A stretch of 61,181 nucleotides of DNA from Atopobium sp. (GTDB lineage: Bacteria > Actinomycetota > Coriobacteriia > Coriobacteriales > Atopobiaceae): NCBI GenBank assembly GCA_022732885.1, contig JAIJTS010000011.1, positions 1-61,181 on the forward strand, written 5' to 3'. Position 1 is the stretch's first letter, and each line of letters begins with the position of its first letter. Below, piece after piece: positions 26,139 through 35,029 of the stretch. The notes beneath the pieces are model-generated. The model worked only from the letters and a program-made list of their open reading frames with translations. It was not told the origin of the DNA and did not search any database. Position numbers and translations under genes: made by a program.

Positions 26139-27077
26139 TTAGCGCAGGCGCGTGAGCTGCACTTTCTCGATAAGCAAATCCACAACCGAGCGCTCTGCCG
26201 CCTGAGTTCCGCTCTCCATGACGTTTGCGGCACCCGTGGCCATGGCCAGCCGCAGCGCGTCTTCTGTCGAGAGACCCTGTGCATCTGCATAGGCAAACGC
26301 CGCCACAACGGAGTCACCGGCACCGACAGTACTTCCTACCTGGACTTTTACTGGACTTGCATACCAAACCTCGTCAGCCGTAGCGTAGACGGCACCGTTG
26401 CTGCCCATGGAAACGCAGACCGTGTTGATGCCGCCAGCAACAATCTCGGAAGCGGCAGCGGCAATCGCGTCCACGTCGGTAAGCTCGCGGCCAAGCATGG
26501 CGGAAAGCTCGTGATCGTTTGGTTTGGTGAAGTACGGCTTTTGCTCAAGGCCAGCTGAGAGCGCTGCACCGTCGGCATCCAGGTAAACCTTCACTCCAGC
26601 GTCGCGCAGGGCACGAGTCCAGCGGCCATACGTGTCAGCGGCAGCTCCGCGGGGGAGACTGCCGGAAAGAACCACAATATCGCCGGCGGAAGTCTTGGCA
26701 ATCACGTCAGCAAGTGCCTGGTCAAGCACGGTGTCGGTAACCTCGGGGCCAGGCTCGTTGATGTCGGTGTTGGTGCCGCCCTCGGTGTCAACAACCTTGA
26801 GGTTGGTACGCGTCTCGCCGGGAACGGCAATTGCCTGGACCTTGATGTTATTCTCGCCAAGCGTGTCAGCAATCCATTTACCGGTCTGACCTGCAAGAAC
26901 GGCAATAGCGGTAGACTCTCCACCCAGCTTAGCGATAACCTTGGAGACGTTGATGCCCTTGCCGCCCGCGTCCTGCCTGAGCCACGTGATGCGATTCACC
27001 TGGTCAACGGCAAAATTTGGCACATGGACGGTCTTGTCCAGGGCGGGGTTGAGCGTGACGGTGTAGATGCTGGGCAT
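26139..27077 (-). CDS. fruK: PfkB-family sugar phosphate kinase, 1-phosphofructokinase/tagatose-6-phosphate kinase type
   Basis: The 312-residue ribokinase-fold protein starts MPSIYTVTLNPALDKTVHVP, typical of FruK/LacC. It has the GGKGINVSKVIAKLGG motif (about residues 38-53), SGSLPRG (about 135-141) and the C-terminal catalytic loop STVGAGDSVVAAFAYA with base Asp in GAGD. FruK phosphorylates fructose 1-phosphate; LacC phosphorylates tagatose 6-phosphate. There is no PTS fructose permease or lac gene beside it, so the choice is not settled by context. AGGAGCG precedes the start on the minus strand. Confidence 0.85.
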   Translation of the reverse strand: MPSIYTVTLNPALDKTVHVPNFAVDQVNRITWLRQDAGGKGINVSKVIAKLGGESTAIAVLAGQTGKWIADTLGENNIKVQAIAVPGETRTNLKVVDTEGGTNTDINEPGPEVTDTVLDQALADVIAKTSAGDIVVLSGSLPRGAAADTYGRWTRALRDAGVKVYLDADGAALSAGLEQKPYFTKPNDHELSAMLGRELTDVDAIAAAASEIVAGGINTVCVSMGSNGAVYATADEVWYASPVKVQVGSTVGAGDSVVAAFAYADAQGLSTEDALRLAMATGAANVMESGTQAAERSVVDLLIEKVQLTRLR

Positions 27078-27267
27078 AGGCGCTCCTCGGTTTGCGGCGT
27101 CGTCAGGATGATGGCGCTTGAACGGCGTCGCCAGGCGACGCAGGTTATCTACGCTGATAATACTTCAGTTTTGGCAAAAAAGTAACCGCGGACAGCGCTG
27201 TTACACGCATGTCCGCGATTATTTCTGGCGAGAAACTCAGCGCACTCGCGACCTAATCTGGACCCGG

Positions 27268-27318
27268 CAGCTCTGCTCAAGTCCGGCTGGGCCCGCCCAG
27301 CTCTGCTCAAGTCCGGCT
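27268..27318. repeat. 21-bp direct repeat, two copies 30 bp apart
   Basis: CAGCTCTGCTCAAGTCCGGC plus T occurs at 27268-27288 and 27298-27318, in the intergenic space between fruK and the esterase. No function is apparent; it looks like a recent duplication. Confidence 0.8.
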
Positions 27319-27338
27319 TGACGCTGCGTTGTCAGCGA

Positions 27339-28364
27339 TTACTTGCTGTCAGCACTTTTGAACTGGTCAAGAGCCCAAGCGTACGCAGTTGGAGCAACCC
27401 TGGACCAGTACTTCCAGTTGTGGTTGTCGCCGGTATCACGCTGGTAATCAACCTTAATACCAGCGTTTTTGAGCTGCTCAACAAAAGCGTCAACGTCAGC
27501 AACAGGCACTACGCCATCGTCAGCGGTTGTAGCCACAAAGAACGAAACCTGAGTTGGATCAACCTCACCAAGATACTGAGCTGGGAACAGTTTGTTGTAT
27601 AAATCCCATGACCAGCTGGTGGTGCCATCGCTAAAGGCGTGCTGAGATGTGTAAATGAAGTTGTCATCAGCAAGCTTTGTCCAAACGGAAGGAGAAAGCA
27701 AAATGCCTTTACTAAAGTAATCGGAGTGATGCAAAACAAATCGAGCCGCACCATAACCGCCCATGGAAATGCCGCCGATTGCATGATCTTTGCGGTCTTT
27801 TGATACGCGATATGTGCTCTCAATGTAAGGAACTAAGTCGTTCATAATGGCGGATTCCATCTTGAGACCGCGATCAGCGGAGTCAATATAGAAGCTGTTA
27901 AAGCCGTCAACAAAGACTACGATAGCCCCCTGGCCAGCGGTTTGAATAGCCTCGTCAAGCATGGCGGCTGAATCAAAACGCTCAAGCAGATTGCGGTGAT
28001 TGCCATACAAGCCATGCAGCATATATACAACAGGGTAGGTCTTGTTGGGATTGGACTCGTAGTCTGCAGGTAGGTAGACGTCATAGTTCCAGTCCAGACC
28101 AAGAGTTGGCGAGTAGAACGATGTAGCTTTTACCGTTCCTTTAGGAGCTTCGTCTTTCTGTGTCTCCGATTGAGAGGCTGAACTGCCTTGAGTATTTCCA
28201 GAAGCAGCTGGTGAGCAACCATAAAATGGAATCACCAGCAAAAGTGCTGCAAATAGGGCGAGCGCGCCGCTCAGTACCATATGGTTCTTAAATCGGGTTT
28301 TAAGCTGGCCGCCCAGCAACGCAAAATTTTGGTGCAAACGTGCGACAAAATTTGTGTCACGCAT
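27339..28364 (-). CDS. Secreted or membrane-anchored esterase (esterase D/feruloyl-esterase family)
   Basis: The 341-residue protein starts with a basic segment and one hydrophobic stretch ending FYGC (about residue 50), which may be a lipoprotein signal. The alpha/beta-hydrolase core shows YPVVYMLHGLYGNHRNLLER, the nucleophile elbow GGISMGGYGA and a C-terminal catalytic His in GDNHNWKYW. The frame extends upstream to 28646, but MRDTNF at 28364 has AGGAGG just upstream and is chosen. Substrates of the family are acyl or feruloyl esters; the exact one cannot be told. Confidence 0.88.
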   Translation of the reverse strand: MRDTNFVARLHQNFALLGGQLKTRFKNHMVLSGALALFAALLLVIPFYGCSPAASGNTQGSSASQSETQKDEAPKGTVKATSFYSPTLGLDWNYDVYLPADYESNPNKTYPVVYMLHGLYGNHRNLLERFDSAAMLDEAIQTAGQGAIVVFVDGFNSFYIDSADRGLKMESAIMNDLVPYIESTYRVSKDRKDHAIGGISMGGYGAARFVLHHSDYFSKGILLSPSVWTKLADDNFIYTSQHAFSDGTTSWSWDLYNKLFPAQYLGEVDPTQVSFFVATTADDGVVPVADVDAFVEQLKNAGIKVDYQRDTGDNHNWKYWSRVAPTAYAWALDQFKSADSK

Positions 28365-28695
28365 TGGTTCCTCCTGACGTTGTAGCTTTGACCTTGGTGT
28401 AAACATACGAGCACGCCCGCACTTCTCGCCCCATAAATAAAGAAATGAAACAAAATGCACCACGCAGCAGGCCAAGTGGTTGCTCTTGTGCTGTGGACGG
28501 CTTTGCAATGTGGAGAAACTCGTCAAATTTGAATGAATTGTTGCATTCGTGAAGTGCTCAAAATTTCCGCGTACAACAGCTAAAGAGTGGAGTATACTTT
28601 TAAGGCTTTTCCACAGAGCCCCGTAATCTCTGACAAGAAAAAGCATCGATGACCCGTCCAGGGGTTATCAACTCGTAATTCGTAGGAGGAGTCAA
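28365..28695. other. Divergent region between esterase and rplM, with ribosomal leader
   Basis: It contains an inverted GGCGAGAA copy (28423-28430) and a probable -10 TATACT at 28593-28598 for the rplM operon, whose -35 is not clear. The remaining roughly 95-nt leader could hold an L13-type autoregulatory structure; I see no strong hairpin. AGGAGGAG (28684-28691) precedes GTG of rplM. Confidence 0.45.
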
Positions 28696-29136
28696 GTGAA
28701 GAAGTCGACTCAGTTCGCCAAGGCTGGCGAAGTCGAGCGCAAGTGGGTGCTCATCGACGCTGAGGGCGCAACGCTCGGTCGTCTGGCTACAAAGGCTGCC
28801 ATGATTCTTCGTGGCAAGAACAAGCCACAGTACACCCCAAACGCTGATACTGGTGACTTTGTTGTCATCATCAATGCAGACAAGGTTGTCCTTACTGGTG
28901 TTAAGGCTGACCACAAGGAGTATTGGCGTCACTCCGGCTACCTTGGTGGCTTGAAGATTTCTTCCTTCAAGGAAGAGATGGAGAAGCACCCAGAGCGTGT
29001 TATTGAGCACGCAGTCAAGGGCATGCTTCCTAAGACCACTCTTGGTCGCAAGCAGGGTATGAAGCTTAAGGTTTACACCGGCGCTGAGCACCCACATGCT
29101 GCACAGAATCCCGTCAAGATTGAGCTGGAGGGCTAA
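28696..29136 (+). CDS. rplM: 50S ribosomal protein L13
   Basis: L13 is an early assembly protein of the large subunit. The 146-residue product matches the family over its length (RKWVLIDAEGATLGRLATKA, DFVVIINADKV, KMLPKTTLGRKQ-like block here GMLPKTTLGRKQGMKLKVY, GAEHPHAAQNP). The start is GTG with AGGAGGAG upstream. It is followed by rpsI after 3 bp, the standard L13-S9 operon. Confidence 0.98.
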   Translation: MKKSTQFAKAGEVERKWVLIDAEGATLGRLATKAAMILRGKNKPQYTPNADTGDFVVIINADKVVLTGVKADHKEYWRHSGYLGGLKISSFKEEMEKHPERVIEHAVKGMLPKTTLGRKQGMKLKVYTGAEHPHAAQNPVKIELEG

Positions 29137-29139
29137 ACG

Positions 29140-29535
29140 ATGGCAGATAACACCGCTGTTTACACCGGCACCGGCCGTCGTAAAGAGGCCGTCGCTCGTG
29201 TTCGTCTTGTTCCTGGAACTGGTAAGGTTACCGTTAACGGCCGCGAGGCAGTCCAGTATTTTGGTCGCCAGCAGCTCGTAGACAACGCAACCGCACCTCT
29301 CCGCATTACTGATACTCTTGGTCGTTTTGACGTCCTCGCAAACTGCGATGGCGGCGGCATCAACGGCCAGTCCGGTGCTCTTCGCCTGGGCATTGCTCGC
29401 GCTCTTCTTGAGGCTGGCGAGTATCGTGATGACCTTAAGAAGGCCGGCTACCTCACCCGCGATTCTCGTGCGGTCGAGCGTAAGAAGTACGGTCTGAAGA
29501 AGGCTCGTAAGCGTCCTCAGTTCTCCAAGCGCTAA
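29140..29535 (+). CDS. rpsI: 30S ribosomal protein S9
   Basis: The 131-residue product has the S9 hallmarks: YTGTGRRKEAVARVRL at the N-terminus, GGGINGQSGALRLGIARAL in the middle and the C-terminal tail KKARKRPQFSKR that reaches the P-site tRNA. It is the second gene of the rplM operon and ends before a strong terminator. Confidence 0.98.
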   Translation: MADNTAVYTGTGRRKEAVARVRLVPGTGKVTVNGREAVQYFGRQQLVDNATAPLRITDTLGRFDVLANCDGGGINGQSGALRLGIARALLEAGEYRDDLKKAGYLTRDSRAVERKKYGLKKARKRPQFSKR

Positions 29536-29561
29536 GGCCAAGGACACAAAAAAGTCCTCAC

Positions 29562-29597
29562 AAAGAGACCTGTTGTATATCGGCAGGTCTCTTTTTT
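29562..29597 (+). terminator. Terminator of the rplM-rpsI operon
   Basis: AAAGAGACCTG / CAGGTCTCTTT stem (29562-29572 with 29584-29594) followed by T6. Confidence 0.93.
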
Positions 29598-29762
29598 GTA
29601 TACTTTTAAACGGTTGCATTTTGCTTATTTGCACAATCGTTTCAGTCCGCACGTTTTTCTCGCCATCTGACGAGAAGCTCTACCTGTCGAGTAGTTTGCT
29701 GGCGCTTCGCGCGCACGTTGCTCTCCACCCGACAACAGTACATTCGCAGCTAGGAGACGCTT

Positions 29763-31106
29763 ATGAAATACTTTGGAACCGATGGTTTTAGAGGACGCGC
29801 AAACGAGGGTTTGAACGTTGATCATGCGTACAAAATTGGCCGCTTTATTGGTTGGTATTACGGAGCCAAGCAGTCTCGTAAGGCGCGCATCATTATTGGT
29901 AAGGATACCCGCAGGTCAAGCTATATGTTTGAGTCCGCGCTTGTTTCGGGCTTGGTTGCTTCTGGCGCTGACGCGTACATGCTGCATGTTATTCCTACCC
30001 CTGGCGTCAGCTACGAGGTAGTAGACGGTGGCTTTGACTGCGGTGTCATGATTACCGCTTCTCATAACCCCTTTACTGACAACGGCATCAAGCTGGTCAA
30101 TAAAGAGGGCTACAAGATGGACGAGGACGTCCTTGAGCAGGTAGAAGCTTATATTGATGATGAATTTGAAGTTCCTCTAGCAACCGTTGACGATATTGGT
30201 CGTACGGTTGACTACATGCAAGGCCGTAACCGCTACATCTCTAGCCTTATTGCGAGCTGCGGCTTTAGCTTGCAGGGCCTAAAGATTGGCTTGGACTGCG
30301 CAAACGGTGCAGCTTCTAGCGTTGCTCGCCCTGTTTTTGACGCCCTAGGTGCTGAGACTCACGTTATCAACAACGCTCCAAATGGTCTTAACATCAACGT
30401 TGATTCTGGTTCCACGCACATTGATCAGTTGCAGCGCTTTGTGGTCCAGAACGGCCTTGACGTGGGCTTTGCCTACGATGGCGATGCTGACCGCTGCCTA
30501 GCAGTTGACGAGCGCGGCCACGTGGTTGACGGAGACCTCATTCTCTACGTCTGTGGCACCTATCTTAACAAGTATGGCCGCCTGGCAAAGCAGACCGTGG
30601 TTACCACTGTTATGAGTAACTTTGGCCTGTTCAAAGCCTTTGACGACGCTGGTCTCTCTTACGAGAAGACCAACGTGGGCGATAAGTACGTCTATGCTTG
30701 CATGAATGAGAACGATTACAGCCTGGGCGGCGAGCAGAGCGGTCACATCATCTTTGGTGACCTTGCTAAGACTGGTGACGGCATCCTGACCAGCCTTCGT
30801 ATTATGGAGGTCTTACGAGCAGAGCGCGAGAAACTCTCTGAGCTGACTCGTCCCGTTAAACTATATCCACAGCAGTTGGTTAACGTCCGCGTCACCGACA
30901 AAGAGGCTGCTATGCAGTCTCCTAAGGTCAACAAAGCAGTTGCAGCTGCCGAGAAGTTCCTTGAGGGCAATGGTCGCGTGTTGGTCCGCGCTTCCGGAAC
31001 AGAGCCTCTGGTGCGCGTTCTTGCAGAAGCTCCAACTGATGAGCTCTGCCAGCAGGCAAACCAGATTGTGCTTGACGCACTTGAGGAGTATAGGCTCAGC
31101 GCTTAA
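29763..31106 (+). CDS. glmM: Phosphoglucosamine mutase
   Basis: GlmM converts glucosamine 6-phosphate to glucosamine 1-phosphate for UDP-GlcNAc and peptidoglycan synthesis. The 447-residue product starts MKYFGTDGFRGRANEG, carries the phosphoserine motif TASHNPFTDNGIKL (S100), the metal-binding loop DGDADRC (about 240) and the C-terminal phosphate-binding loop RASGTEPLVRVL. AGGAGACGC precedes the ATG. It heads a compact operon with acpS, nnr, alr, udg and tsaE. Confidence 0.97.
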   Translation: MKYFGTDGFRGRANEGLNVDHAYKIGRFIGWYYGAKQSRKARIIIGKDTRRSSYMFESALVSGLVASGADAYMLHVIPTPGVSYEVVDGGFDCGVMITASHNPFTDNGIKLVNKEGYKMDEDVLEQVEAYIDDEFEVPLATVDDIGRTVDYMQGRNRYISSLIASCGFSLQGLKIGLDCANGAASSVARPVFDALGAETHVINNAPNGLNINVDSGSTHIDQLQRFVVQNGLDVGFAYDGDADRCLAVDERGHVVDGDLILYVCGTYLNKYGRLAKQTVVTTVMSNFGLFKAFDDAGLSYEKTNVGDKYVYACMNENDYSLGGEQSGHIIFGDLAKTGDGILTSLRIMEVLRAEREKLSELTRPVKLYPQQLVNVRVTDKEAAMQSPKVNKAVAAAEKFLEGNGRVLVRASGTEPLVRVLAEAPTDELCQQANQIVLDALEEYRLSA

Positions 31107-31130
31107 GCGCAGATAGATCCAGGGGATACG

Positions 31131-31661
31131 ATGGCACTGGCAGGAATAGGTGTAGATATGCTTGAGATTGCCCGCATGCAGCAGGCAATTGAGAGACGCC
31201 CTCACTTTATTCGCCGCATGTTCACCGATGCCGAGCGTGCGTATTGTGAGCGCACCGCTCGCCCTGCGGAGCACTATGCTGCTCGCTTTGCGGCAAGAGA
31301 AGCTGTGCTCAAAGCCTTAGGAACGGGTTTCTCGTCTGGTATTGGTTTTCAGGATGTGTCTGTTGAGAGAGATCAGCTAGGCAGGCCACAGGCTCGTCTG
31401 GCTGGCAAGGCTGCGCAGATTGCGGCTGAGCAGGGCGTGCAAGAGATTGCGCTTTCTATCTCGTACACCAGAGACGTTGCGGTAGCCAATGCAGTTGCGG
31501 TAACCAATGCCGTAAAACCTAAGGTAGATCAAAAGGAAGATGCTGCCCAAGAGTTGGCACGTTCGTTCAAAGAAGCTCGTTCTGTGTTGGATGAGCTTGA
31601 GCGCGTGCAAGAACCTATAATTGAGACAACCTTTGATGATGTTGTTAAAGCTGAGGAGTAA
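31131..31661 (+). CDS. acpS: Holo-[acyl-carrier-protein] synthase with C-terminal extension
   Basis: AcpS transfers 4'-phosphopantetheine from CoA to acyl carrier protein. The core shows GIGVDMLEIARM at the N-terminus, FTDAERAYCE, FAAREAVLKALGTGF and SISYTRDVAVANAV. The family is about 120-130 residues; this product is 176, with roughly 50 extra C-terminal residues rich in Glu, Lys and Ala that look helical. It lies 24 bp after glmM and 3 bp before nnr. Confidence 0.93.
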   Translation: MALAGIGVDMLEIARMQQAIERRPHFIRRMFTDAERAYCERTARPAEHYAARFAAREAVLKALGTGFSSGIGFQDVSVERDQLGRPQARLAGKAAQIAAEQGVQEIALSISYTRDVAVANAVAVTNAVKPKVDQKEDAAQELARSFKEARSVLDELERVQEPIIETTFDDVVKAEE

Positions 31662-31664
31662 GTT

Positions 31665-33290
31665 ATGCAGCCGGTACTAAATGTTGAGGACATCAAGCGT
31701 GTAGAGATTGCGCTGACACGTGTGGGCGTGAGTGTTTCTGAGCTCATGCACCGTGCAGGTTACGCTGCCGCTCAAGAGGCCCTTGGCATGGGGGGAGACA
31801 TCTCTAACGTTGTCATTCTTGTAGGTCTTGGCAATAACGGTGGAGATGGCTGGGTGGCAGCAGAAGCGCTGCGCTCTAGAAACTGCAACGTTAAGGTAGT
31901 TAGTCCGCTTGAGCCTGATCAGATTTCCGGTGATCTTGCACGTCAGATGGCGCAGCGCGCCGTTCGCGCGGGAGTCTCTGTGCTGGTTGGCCCTTCTCGC
32001 CAGGAGCTTATTGACTTGCTGGCAACAGCTGACGTGGTGCTTGACTGCATGCTGGGTACCGGTTTTCACGGCAAGGTTCGTGCTCCGTTTGATATTTGGA
32101 TTGAGTGCCTCAATCAGTCTGGCGCTCGCGTGCTTTCTGTTGACGTACCAAGCGGCCTTTCTGCGCAGAAGGGCCAGGTAGAAAGCGCATGTGTTGTTGC
32201 TGACATTACCGTTACTATGATTGCACTCAAGCCTGGTCTTATTGCTGATGCGGGCCGTGACGTTTGCGGCTCCATTGTTGTTGCTCCTTTGGCTGAGCAG
32301 ACAGAGCGCCTGGTTGTTGAGGCAGATCCTGTTGCATGGCGTGTTGACCTGGAAGACTATCTTGCCTGTGTTCCTGCCCAGCTCAACGACTGCGATAAAT
32401 ACTCTCGTGGTTCTGTGCTGGTAGTTGGCGGCTCAAGCCGCTTCCCCGGAGCCGCTGTTCTTGCTGCTAAGGCGGCTGCTCGTGCGGGTGCTGGCTATGT
32501 CACGCTGGCAGTTCCTGAGGCTATTGTCAGCTGCGTTCAGATGATGCTGCCAGAAGTTCCTGTGATTGGCCTTCCTTGTGATGCTGAAGGCGTACTTACC
32601 GAGGAAGCAGCTCCACTGGTTTTGCAGCTTGCCGCTATGCGTACCGTTACGCTGGTTGGTCCTGGTATGCGCGTTTCTGGCGGAACCGTTAAGGTTACCT
32701 CTGCGCTGCTTGACTCTGAGCTGCCTGTTATTGTTGACGCTGATGCGCTCAACTGCATTGCTCGCCTCACCAACAACAATCTCCCAGATTTCCCCGAGCT
32801 CACACGTCGTACCGCTCCACTCATCATGACTCCACACCGTCGCGAGCTTGGTCGCCTGGTCAACCAGGTAGACAATCCTCCTGCAAGCCTAGTAGCTCAG
32901 CTTGAGGCTGCCCGCAAGATTGTTTGGGCAGACGGTGGCTCTGAGCTGGTCATTGTTGCTAAAGGCACCGCTACTGGTTGCGTGGGCGTTCAGAAAGCCG
33001 TGCTGCCAAAGCCTGGCCCCGTCACGTTGGCAACTGCTGGCTCCGGCGATGTTCTTGCTGGTACCATTGCTGGCCGCTTGGCTCAGGTTGCTGGTCAAGT
33101 TGATGACCTGCCAACCTTCTGCTCCCTTGCTTGTGAGGTTCACGCATACGCAGGTCAGCTAGCTGCCGAGAAGTTCGGTGTACGCGGAGCTATGGCCGGC
33201 AATATCTGTGACGTTATTGGCCTTGCTTCCGACGCGCTTGAGGAGCAAATTGCGTTCCCTATGGCAGACTTTGAAGAAGCTGCGGAGTAG
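31665..33290 (+). CDS. nnr: Bifunctional NAD(P)H-hydrate epimerase / ADP-dependent dehydratase
   Basis: This enzyme repairs hydrated NAD(P)H. The 541-residue product joins an N-terminal YjeF_N epimerase domain (LVGLGNNGGDGWVAAEAL about residues 51-68; VLDCMLGTGFHG) to a C-terminal ribokinase-fold dehydratase domain (GSVLVVGGSSRFPGAAVLAA, TPHRRELGRL, and the ATP/ADP site AGSGDVLAGTIAGRLAQ). Architecture and length are normal. It sits between acpS and alr with minimal spacing, a common order in Gram-positive bacteria. Confidence 0.96.
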   Translation: MQPVLNVEDIKRVEIALTRVGVSVSELMHRAGYAAAQEALGMGGDISNVVILVGLGNNGGDGWVAAEALRSRNCNVKVVSPLEPDQISGDLARQMAQRAVRAGVSVLVGPSRQELIDLLATADVVLDCMLGTGFHGKVRAPFDIWIECLNQSGARVLSVDVPSGLSAQKGQVESACVVADITVTMIALKPGLIADAGRDVCGSIVVAPLAEQTERLVVEADPVAWRVDLEDYLACVPAQLNDCDKYSRGSVLVVGGSSRFPGAAVLAAKAAARAGAGYVTLAVPEAIVSCVQMMLPEVPVIGLPCDAEGVLTEEAAPLVLQLAAMRTVTLVGPGMRVSGGTVKVTSALLDSELPVIVDADALNCIARLTNNNLPDFPELTRRTAPLIMTPHRRELGRLVNQVDNPPASLVAQLEAARKIVWADGGSELVIVAKGTATGCVGVQKAVLPKPGPVTLATAGSGDVLAGTIAGRLAQVAGQVDDLPTFCSLACEVHAYAGQLAAEKFGVRGAMAGNICDVIGLASDALEEQIAFPMADFEEAAE

Positions 33291-33299
33291 GTGAACTTG

Positions 33300-34454
33300 A
33301 TGTCGGCATATCCCCAGGATAGATGGGCTTGGATAGAGATTGATCTTTCTGCCGTCCGTCATAACGTGAAGGCATTTAAGGCCCAGCTTAACCGCGGTGT
33401 TAAGATGATGTGTGTGGTTAAGGCTGACGCATACGGTCATGGTGCCGCTCAGTGCGCTAAAGCTATGCAGTCTGTGGGTGCCGATCAGTTTGCCGTTGCA
33501 ACGGTTGACGAGGGCGTTGAGCTGCGCTGCTCTGGCATTGATAGTCCTATCCTGGTACTTTCTGAGCCACCAGTCACCTCCATCCCAGACCTCGTCCGCT
33601 TTGACATCATGCCTTCCGTTTACACGGTTGACTTTGCGCTTGCCTATGGCGAGGCTTCCGCCGCAGCTAATAAGGTTGGTCGCTATCATCTGGCCATTGA
33701 CACCGGCATGACCCGCATTGGCGTCAGGCGAGAAGACCTACTTGAGGTGCGCGGTTCTATCGATTTCCACAGGGGTCTTGAATGCGCTGGCACATTTACG
33801 CATTTTGCTACGGCCGACGTGCTTGACAACTGGGACTTTGACCTGCAGGTTAATCGCTTTATTGAAGCGGTAACTGCGCTCAAAAACGCAGGCTATGAGT
33901 TGGGTTTGGTTCACGCCGACAATACTCCCGGTACTATCCTGCACAAAGATATTCAGTTTGATATGGTTCGTGTGGGTATTGGCCTGTACGGACTTCATCC
34001 AAGTAAGCTCACCATTCCCCGTATTGACCTACAGCCTGTTATGAGTGTGCGTGGTCGCGTGACGCGCGTGGTGTATCCAGCTGTTGGTGACGGCGTTGGC
34101 TACGGTATGACCTGGCGTGTTCCTCGCAATAACATCCAGGTAGCTACGGTGCCTATTGGCTATGCCGATGGACTTGCACGCAGCCTTTCTAACCGCATGG
34201 ATGTTTTGACGCGCGGAGACCGTGCTCGTCAGGTGGGCAACATCTGCATGGACCAGTTCATGATTGCCGTTGATACCGCAGGTACTCATGCTAATAAGCC
34301 TGCGCACGAGATTCGTTATGGTGACGTAGTTACCCTCATTGGAAAAGATGGCGATCAAGAAATTACCGTAGATGAGATGGCTGATTTGCGTGAAACTATC
34401 AATTACGAGGTAGTTTGTAACTTTGGCGCTCGCCTTGATAAGGTGTACATCTAA
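33300..34454 (+). CDS. alr: Alanine racemase
   Basis: Alr is a PLP enzyme making D-alanine for peptidoglycan. The PLP lysine lies in MCVVKADAYGHGA (K41 from the chosen start). The C-terminal domain has the catalytic-Tyr segment GVGYGMTWR and CMDQFMIAVD. In-frame GTG 33291 and TTG 33297 also exist; ATG 33300 has TAGGTGA 5 bp upstream and gives the usual N-terminus. Its stop overlaps the udg start by one base (TAATG). Confidence 0.96.
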   Translation: MSAYPQDRWAWIEIDLSAVRHNVKAFKAQLNRGVKMMCVVKADAYGHGAAQCAKAMQSVGADQFAVATVDEGVELRCSGIDSPILVLSEPPVTSIPDLVRFDIMPSVYTVDFALAYGEASAAANKVGRYHLAIDTGMTRIGVRREDLLEVRGSIDFHRGLECAGTFTHFATADVLDNWDFDLQVNRFIEAVTALKNAGYELGLVHADNTPGTILHKDIQFDMVRVGIGLYGLHPSKLTIPRIDLQPVMSVRGRVTRVVYPAVGDGVGYGMTWRVPRNNIQVATVPIGYADGLARSLSNRMDVLTRGDRARQVGNICMDQFMIAVDTAGTHANKPAHEIRYGDVVTLIGKDGDQEITVDEMADLRETINYEVVCNFGARLDKVYI

Positions 34455-35029
34455 TGGCAGTCACGCTTGATGAGATTCGCAAGCAGATAGCTGATTGCAA
34501 GAAGTGCCCGCTTTGGGAAACACGTACCAACATTGTGTTTGGCGGTCCAAATCCTACGGCTCGCATCATGATTGTGGGGGAAGCTCCTGGTAAAAACGAG
34601 GATCTAAGTGGTCAACCTTTCGTAGGTGTTTCGGGCAAAAAGCTTGACGCGCTGTTAGAAGAAGTTGGTCTTTCTCGCCAGGATGTTTTTATCTCTAATG
34701 TGGTCAAATGCCGACCACCTTCAAATAGAAATCCCAAGGTAGCTGAGGTGGAGGAGTGCTCTCCGTACCTTCGCGATCAGATTCGCGCTATTAAGCCAGA
34801 TGTCATTGTCTGCCTGGGAAATTTTGCAACGCAGTTTGTCATGCATACCGATAAGGGCGTGACGGAGCTGCGCGGTAAGTTTTACCAGATAGGCGCCTTT
34901 AGCGTGCTACCTACTATGCATCCCGCATCAACTATTTACCGCAAGGAGTGGGCACAGTTCCTCAAAGATGACCTGCGACTTCTTGCTGATTGGCTTGAGG
35001 AACATCCTCGGGGAGGCTCTTGTGACTAA
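34454..35029 (+). CDS. Uracil-DNA glycosylase, family 4 (iron-sulfur type)
   Basis: This 191-residue protein removes uracil from DNA. It has the family-4 motifs GEAPGKNEDLSGQPFVG (about 42-58) and MHPASTIYR. Cys15, Cys18, Cys86 and Cys102 are placed as the CxxC...C...C ligands of the [4Fe-4S] cluster. The ATG overlaps the alr stop and the stop overlaps the tsaE start by 8 bp, so translation is coupled through the operon. Confidence 0.94.
   Translation: MAVTLDEIRKQIADCKKCPLWETRTNIVFGGPNPTARIMIVGEAPGKNEDLSGQPFVGVSGKKLDALLEEVGLSRQDVFISNVVKCRPPSNRNPKVAEVEECSPYLRDQIRAIKPDVIVCLGNFATQFVMHTDKGVTELRGKFYQIGAFSVLPTMHPASTIYRKEWAQFLKDDLRLLADWLEEHPRGGSCD

Noticed and set aside
27268..27318. 21-bp direct repeat as an attachment site of a mobile element
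   Set aside because: Only 9 bp separate the two copies and no integrase or cargo is present.
28365..28646. N-terminal extension of the secreted esterase
   Set aside because: AGGAGG directly precedes the internal ATG at 28364, which also starts the export signal.
28600..29652. 350-codon minus-strand frame across rplM-rpsI
   Set aside because: It is antisense to two ribosomal protein genes with high codon bias, which produces long spurious frames.
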